64,000 bases of DNA, taken from assembly GCA_003586115.2 (NCBI GenBank), contig QVOM02000034.1:131537936-131601935 (forward strand), written 5' to 3'. The notes beneath the pieces are model-generated. The model saw only the letters and a list, made by a program, of their open reading frames with translations. It had not been told where the DNA came from and did not search any database. Source of the stretch: Salvator merianae. Its lineage: Eukaryota; Chordata; Lepidosauria; Squamata; Teiidae. Below are positions 57,171 through 64,000 of this stretch, piece by piece. The stretch's first letter is position 1; each line of letters begins with the position of its first letter. Both the position numbers and the translations under genes were made by a program.

Positions 57171-59313
57171 CATCCATTCCTACATAGCAGAAACCAGAAA
57201 CTACTAGGTTTTTAGGGGATTACAATATTAACTAGGATAAACACTACTTGACAACAGTGTGTTTTATAAAGAAATATTATGGCAGTTGACAATGGAAGAC
57301 AATGGATGGTGTGTAGGGTTGGAATATTAAGCTAAGTAGATAAAGAGAATTGCAGCATGTTGACTGGATTGATAGCTGTTAGGGCAGACCTTCACAAGTC
57401 ATCACAGTGCACACAGTTGAGTATGTTTGTTTTGGATGTCTTTTGAGTTGAATTGTACTTAAAATCTACAAGGCAATCTGAAATAAGGAAGATTCCAGTA
57501 TACCAGCCAGTGCAGAATCATCCTTAGATGGCCTTACAATGAGGAATAGAGGCTCTCAGAACCTCCAGGGGCTAGCTAAATATGTTGTCTTTGGTTGTAT
57601 CAGAAATAAGGCAAGTCTCTTCCTTATTCATTTCCTACATACTGGGAAGTGAGAAAAATCCAGAATTTATATGAAAATGTTGGGTGGGCTTAGAGCAGCT
57701 AAACTTATTCAGCTGTCTTCTGTCACTTTCCCATGTTTTATCACCTTAAGTATTTATTACCTCAGTCTGGCCCACTTGGTAGTGGAACATGATGGAATAT
57801 AGGAATGTAATGGAAAGGTGCAGAGAATATTGGTCATCTGTGTGTACCTTGCATAACAAAACCTAGATTTCCTCCTTCCTGTATACATTGAAGGGGCTGA
57901 CACAGCTGCTTCCACAATGTCTAATTTGGCCCACAACCAATTTAGGGTGTATCCACCAGGCCATATAAAGAAACTTCAATAAAATAGATGGAAGCATATT
58001 GGCCCCTTTTGTCACCCAGACTGAAGAGTAGCAAATGACAGGATTGTGCAAGATATTTTGGTCCAAGAGCCTGACTGGATTATTTATCATATGTTAACAA
58101 GAGCAAGAGGGCTGGCATATGATGTTTCTGCTTTAGGTAGTAAAAAATATCTATAAGATTGTTTCCCATTTGAAACACGTTGGCTCCTTTGTCTTCTGGT
58201 TGTAAACAAGGAGCACCAAATTAAGATTGTATCCCTATGGGTTCATGTGAAGATTGACAGGCTTGTTGGGGAGCTTAGTCAATGGTCATTAATTAAAAAT
58301 AGACCATGATGAAGAATGAATGGTTGCTAATATCAGCAGTTTCTGATGAAAGGTGAGCAAGGTACAAATGATCAAGATGGGTCTGAACATCAGCTGTGAA
58401 TCACAGTTTTAAAAGCACCATTTTCAATATGTGAGGCAGGCCTTTTTGGAAAGTGAATAGATAGATAACAGATAAGAGATTGATAGATAACAGATTCTTC
58501 CTTGAAATTCTTCCTTGAGATTCTTCCTTGAGATTCCAAGACTGATTTGGAGCATGTTTTGACTGGTAGGGAAATGGAATGCTATCCCTTTCAGCTTGTT
58601 CTTCTGTTGAGTTTGTGCCCACTTTCGGTGCTAATGAATGTTGCAAAACCATATAAATGCTACTTCATTCTGTGGCACTCTTCTTGGCCAGCATGCCTCC
58701 CTTTTCCTGTGATCTCTGTCCAAACACAAGAAAAACAAGCCTTATTAGATAGGCTCTTTTATATGAACACTTTGAGAAGCTCAATCATTTCTACTTGTCT
58801 GTAAAGACCTTGATGTCAAACTGAAATTTCTACATCTGTACAATCAGCTGGCTTCCCTCTAGGTGGTTTATGGCTTCAGATTCATTAGTGTTCAGCTCAT
58901 TTGTAGCTTCTTGACTGTTCCCCATCTAAATTGGGGAAAACTGGCAATTAAACATGGGGAATCACTATGGCTTGCCTTTAGGTATGCGATGGTCATCAGT
59001 TTCCATAATTTTCCTGTGTGCGCTTCGCTTTTTGAAGTTGTGGGATTAAGTACTCAAGCACAGATTTGTGGGAAGCAGTTTTAGGTACAGATGTATTTAA
59101 TCAATGATAAAAACACATACTTATTTCATATTCTTATTGTGGAGATTCCCATAACTATATCTGAGAAGTAGGATCTCACAAATAACATTTAAACAATAAA
59201 ATCATAAACACAGGAGAATACATCTGCTCTTGTATTTTATCCCAGATGTACCATGATTTTTTAAAATTACAAAGCCACTAAATTATATGCTAGAACTTTC
59301 CACTGTTGGTGGT
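57171..59313. other. nothing identified apart from a small repeat
   Basis: The only structure seen is a three-fold ATTCTTCCTTGAGATT-type direct repeat (58493-58537). On the minus strand the ATTAAA at 59101-59096 could be a polyadenylation signal for the candidate exon at 59314-59460. Confidence 0.4.
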
Positions 59314-59460
59314 TCAGATATTGGCTAAGTTAGTGGCCATGCCTGAAGATACCTCTTCTGTGACTGCTTGTGACAAAATGTCCTTCCAAGGATTAGCTGG
59401 GGAAGCTGGTTCTTCTGGTGTGTTTTTTTTCTTTCGCTTTTTGTCAAAATTCTCTACAGA
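59314..59460 (-). CDS. candidate terminal coding exon, unidentified gene
   Basis: On the minus strand the acceptor TATTTTTACAG, with a TTTAAC branch-like sequence upstream, is followed by 48 codons and TGA. The peptide has SVENFDKKRKKKNTPEEP, NPWKDILSQAVTEEV and ends MATNLANI; KKRKKK could be a nuclear localisation signal. Downstream, 213 bases after the stop, is ATTAAA (59101-59096). An in-frame stop just upstream of the acceptor means it is open only as a spliced exon. I do not recognise the protein, and chance is possible. Confidence 0.3.
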   Translation of the reverse strand, partial: SVENFDKKRKKKNTPEEPASPANPWKDILSQAVTEEVSSGMATNLANI

Positions 59461-60196
59461 CTGTAAAAATAGCTAAGTGTACTGTTAAACAGGTTGGTGA
59501 TAACATTACTAGGGAATAAAGTTTATCCGCTTTCTCACAAAACTGCTGTGTGGATGAGACCTACCAGTGAAGAAGGCCAACAGCAAAGTACCAACACTTT
59601 AAAGAATACTGGCCTGCACGTATGAGCATGTTTGGCTTTTAGGCATCATGTGGTATTGGTGACTCATGGCTAATTAAGATGATTGATAGTGGTGATAGTG
59701 ATGGCAGTTGGGCAGGTCAGCTGAAACCAAGAGCTATGTTATTAATTTTATTTGTAGAGATTACGTGCTACTATAATACTTATATTCACTTGATAGCTTA
59801 GAGCAGCAAAACTTTAAGACAACCAAAAGATTGATTCTAGAACTCCCATCTATTGAGGGTCAAATCCATGGTCAGCAAGGGAAAATTCTTTTCCACCTTC
59901 TAGCTCTGAATAGCTGTGAGGCAACAAAAAGTATGCTTCTGCCTGCGACAGTTCAGAGTTAGGATGGGGTTAGAGACTTGCTCTCAAAAGCCCTTCAATG
60001 CAGATAGTTTGCACCTTCCTCTTTCCTCTTACAGCTGTGGAACACCAACTGCTGTTTAGTGTTATACTAACTCTAAATGATGACGTAGCCATTAAATAGA
60101 CATTTACAGATTCATCTTGCATACAATTCAGAACAGTAGCTTTCATAACACTATCAACAGTAAATTCTATGAGCGAACCACTGTGAAGGACCTTAC

Positions 60197-60357
60197 TCTC
60201 TTTCTTTCTCTGAACTCCAGAATCTTTTGTTCATATTCTAAGTTAATACAGCTGTGCTTCTGTTTACGTGCTTCCAGGCATAGTGTCAAAACAGATGCTC
60301 CTAGGGTTTTCCTTTCAGAAGCACATGGCTTTACAATCAAGTCCAGACTTGTCCATC
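60197..60357 (-). CDS. candidate internal coding exon, unidentified gene
   Basis: On the minus strand, acceptor ACCAAATTCAG and donor AGA/GTAAGG enclose 161 bases, giving two bases plus 53 codons without a stop. The peptide includes ASERKTLGASVLTLCLEARK and NLEYEQKILEFRERKR, highly charged and possibly helical. The donor phase (0) matches the acceptor phase of 59314-59460, so the two join as FRERKR-SVENF. The opposite strand is also open, so coding status is unproven. I do not recognise the family. Confidence 0.25.
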
Positions 60358-63300
60358 CTGAATTTGGTGGTGGTGAGATATTGAGAGGTATGTGTGCCAG
60401 GAACACACAGCAAGCCTCAGTTCTACCCACCTAAATCTCAAACTTTGAATGATTTAAAGTCTAGGATTCAAATGACAAAACCAAAATTTATTGCTTTATG
60501 TTAGCAGCTGAAAACGGTTACACCAAAAAGTCAACAGTCAAACATACTTCAGCATTTTATAACTTTTTCTTCCTCTCCTCGTTAGTATCTTGATTCTGTT
60601 CTGGATCATAGCATTCTGGAAATGGCCACCCAGGATTTGGTTCTCCTTTTCCACACTACCTTGTCTTTGAAATCTCATCAGTCTTTTGATACCAAACGTG
60701 CACAAAACTTAGTTGTCCCTCTTTATATATGCTTTCTTAGTACACAGTTTGGTTTATATATGATTGGAAAGTTGTGGCATCCCTTCTTATACATGGTTTG
60801 GGAACTTCTCTTGGCTTGAAAGCAAGAGAGTAAACCCAAGGCATCCTGGGAGCTTCTTTTAGTGATAGGAGCCATTTTTTTCCATTTGCCTTGATGGGTT
60901 GGATTGCTTCTCAGTCACATACCAAAGCTAGGGAACATTCTTCCTTCTGTTGTATTGATGAGTGACATGGAACATCATGTGGCTGTGATTTGTTTTAAGC
61001 CAAAACTATGCCGGTCCTTAAGTGTGGCACTGAATTGCGTGCGGCATGGTGGGTGGGATATGTCACTTTGAATCTAGATAGCTGTCCTCTATTGATGCGC
61101 ACTGACCGAGGCAATTCCCTATTTATGTCAATGTAAATGAAGAGAGTTCTGGTCTACTCAATGAAATTCAATGGAAAATATAAGTTAATATTTTTTTAGA
61201 TGTGATACTCCTAATTCACAGTTTTACATTATGGTCAGCTGTTCCTTATATGGGGTTTCACTATATGCGGTGTGCTGTAGAAACTGGACTACTGCTTGTA
61301 TAGCGAGGCAGAGTTTGATTTTTTTAAAAAAATCCACAGTCAATAGTCAAAATAAATATTTCTGCTTTCTAGAATTATTCTTCTTTATAGCCTGTTATTC
61401 ATATATCCTGAACAGATGTAGACACAATTAAAAAATTGAATATTTTTATACTATTTATAAAAGAAATAAGCTTTATGGCTTCCTAGGCTAAGTCTTGAGG
61501 TTCAAGTATTAATTGTGTCCTTTATTTTTTCCCAAAACGACATAACTGATTAGGATGGTTACATCATATAAAATACTAAGTTTTCTCTTTATATATGTCT
61601 ACTGATTATTCTGATTTGGAATACATAAGAGATTTGTAGTGTAATTTTGCTGATATAACTTCTAACATTTCATTTTGACCTTAGGAAAAAAAGAAAAAAT
61701 TGGGAAAAGATTTTCCAGGGTATCATATTTTATTGAAATAATGCCAGAGGGATACACTTGTAGAAACAAAGCAAATATCTTTCTTTAGATTTGTTACAGA
61801 AAGTCTGCATTTAAACGTCTAAATTTTGAAGGCTTGCACTGAATTCCAGAATTATACTTTGTACGCCTTTGCTGATTACTGTAGTTTTCTTATGTTTCAC
61901 AGAATCTTTTAACCAAAATTCTTTTTAAATTATTTCTATTTAAAATTCTTATGGTCCACCCCTTATTGGAAAATGTTACAAGCTCCTTGGACAGACAAGG
62001 AAAATTAAAATAATCACATTAAAAATGTATCAGTACAATAAAAGTAGTTCAAAATTACACAGCATTTATCCAATCTTTTATTCTGGTCCTAAGCAGAAAA
62101 CAAAGTCACCTCTAAATGCTGTCCTTAGTTTTAACTGAAGGATGGCTTAAGCTGCCTTTTTGTTTTCCCATAATCTAGAAGAGCAGTGCAGTCACAGTTC
62201 TATGGTATATTCTGTGTGCTTTTATGTGCATAGCTCCCTGGATGTGTTCAGCTTTGTTAGCTTTCATATGTGAATGATCGTATAAAATATGGTACGAATC
62301 CATGTAACTAGCTGTAAGTAGCACTGCCAAACATGCACACTAGAAAACAGCAACTAGAAATATTTAATTCGTCATTTTAGCAAACTGGTAAGAGATTTGT
62401 AACATAGATACATTCAAACACTAGCTCTGTAATTTCATTGTGTTTTGTGGTTTCATATAAATTCTTCCTTAAAATTATCATCATTGGAAGTAACCTTACA
62501 ATCCTTTGAGCAGGTTAAAAATGCTCAAGTAAATAAACACACAGTGTAGCTTTCTGACATGAAACCATATAACCTGTTCTGTGTGGGAGCTTTAACCTCC
62601 CTCACCTCCCAAAACCTCCAGTGCTCTATTTTTCAGAAAAACCAATAAATTACACCAAGCATCAGCTAAGGGCCCAGATTTCACCTGTCCAAGTTTAACC
62701 TCTAGCAATATTTGTGATAACACTTAGCAATGTGGAAATAATGTCTCTGAATTATGAGACTTTAAACTATTTCTGACTATGCTGTAAATAATTGACCAGG
62801 ATCTAACAATTTACATAAAATAGGTTCAAGGGCTTGGCCGGTGATTTATTTAGGATTGGAAGTGAGGGTAGTGGTGGCAGTGATCATTTTTCTTGCAATC
62901 CACAAGCAAATCTTATGTTGCGATATGAACTGTTTTCAAATGCCTTTCAATATTCAAAAATAATTGTCATAAAGGCTCGGAAAGGACTGTTTGGAAGGGG
63001 AGGGGCTCCACAGAACCAGCTGCATAATTAATTTGATCCTGTCCACTGTTTTCAATATGTTGTATGTTAGGCTTCCTGCTTGTAACTGTAGTAATCTGTC
63101 TTTTGATTGTATTTCTTGTCCAGAATGCAGAGCATATTAATCTGAGATGTTCTAAATTACAATTGTAAATAATCTCTCCTTCTTCTAAAGTAGTGCATTA
63201 GGTAGCCATTTTCTTTATATATACTTTTCAGGTTACTTAATTTTAAATGATAGCTATTGTATTCAATCAAACCAGTTCTTATATGTTTAAATGTATAGTT

Positions 63301-64000
63301 TTATTTATTCTGTCTAAGGCCACATTGAACGATTCTTCTGCAAAATGATCATTTTGTAAATAAGGATTTTTGAGTCAAGCAAAACAGTTTGCTGCTTCTG
63401 TACTGAAAGAGGAAAGTTTCTCTACCTTGACTGCAAAACATGATCAGAAATCTGAGTGTGACAGCTTTTGCACAGGAGCAAAGTACAACTTAAGTGTCTA
63501 TGAAGAAGATCAAGTGTAGAATCACCAAAAGCCCTAGTTTATATGCAGAGGTGTCCTAGTATTCCAGGGCAGGACAAGGAACGTCACTCATCTGAAACAC
63601 CAAAGAGTTGCTGCCAGTCAGTGTAGAAAGCCCTGAGCTAGATGCACTTATGATTTCAATGTAAGTCAGCTTGTAATAGTCCTAAAGAAGAGACTAATGG
63701 GATTGCTGAAGAGCTGTCTGAAGATGTTCAAGTAATATAGAAGCAATTGGAGAGGACTGGGATCCTGTGAATGAAGCCTGTTGCCAAAGAAAATTCGTGA
63801 TGTGCCTAAAGTTTGCAGCTTTCAATTTGTATAAATAAATGCAGGTTCTGGACATAACGACTGTGTATGTAAGTAGGGGCAGACTGGTCTTAAAACAGTA
63901 CAGCCTACAAACTTGATAGGTTCTGCTCTCTCTTCTAATGTTGAGTGTGGGTGGGTGGGTGATTGCTTGCTGTCTTAAACTGAAATTGGGACAAAGCATT
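60358..64000. other. A/T-rich stretch, nothing identified
   Basis: No exon, RNA gene or element boundary was recognised. In other vertebrates the region downstream of DDR2 contains HSD17B7, but no HSD17B7 coding exon is visible here. Confidence 0.45.

Noticed and set aside
57863..58090. Minus-strand frame thought to be a LINE end
   Set aside because: No LINE motif could be confirmed on either strand.
60557..60655. Minus-strand peptide with PNPGWPFPECYDPEQ and a stop
   Set aside because: Only 32 codons, no convincing splice sites, and a second frame on the same strand is equally open, so chance is likely.

Overview
This is vertebrate nuclear DNA, most likely from a squamate reptile (lizard, gecko or snake). 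The evidence is the spliced gene structure, two CR1 LINE lineages, L1 and Tx1-like LINEs, a BovB LINE 3' end and many short terminal-inverted-repeat DNA elements. The species cannot be fixed from the sequence.

The one securely identified gene is DDR2, the discoidin domain receptor 2 collagen-receptor tyrosine kinase, on the + strand. Fifteen coding exons lie between 7037 and 46471. All have GT/AG borders, compatible phases and no stop, and together they encode about 825 residues. They run from the last codon before the first discoidin cysteine to the natural stop. The exon for the signal peptide and start codon was not found in 1-7036 and is probably to the left of the window. In order the exons encode the discoidin domain (7037-11387), the discoidin-like domain (15852-26706), the extracellular juxtamembrane segment (27716-27778), the transmembrane helix (31162-31292), the cytosolic juxtamembrane region (32350-35407) and the kinase domain (35184-46471).

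The introns are filled with mobile elements. Those recognised are an L1 (245-824 and 20919-22080, minus), CR1 (4681-5640 minus, 19110-19240 minus, 22498-25000 minus, 33000-33458 plus), BovB (14945-15316 plus), a TA-flanked mariner-type MITE (13600-13816), a 179-bp MITE (19758-19936), a CpG-rich 633-bp inverted-repeat element (43185-43817) and a foldback (45404-45738). A 94-bp tandem duplication has copied the splice acceptor and first 48 bases of one discoidin exon, leaving a perfect decoy acceptor just upstream of the real one.

Downstream of DDR2 (46472-64000) no gene is firmly identified. There is a DDR2 3' UTR, a degraded Tx1/L1-like LINE on the plus strand (49950-54250) interrupted by other repeats, and a probable nested DNA transposon (56127-56788). 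Two exon-like segments on the minus strand (60197-60357 and 59314-59460) join in phase and end in a stop followed by a possible polyadenylation signal. They may be the 3' end of an unidentified neighbouring gene.
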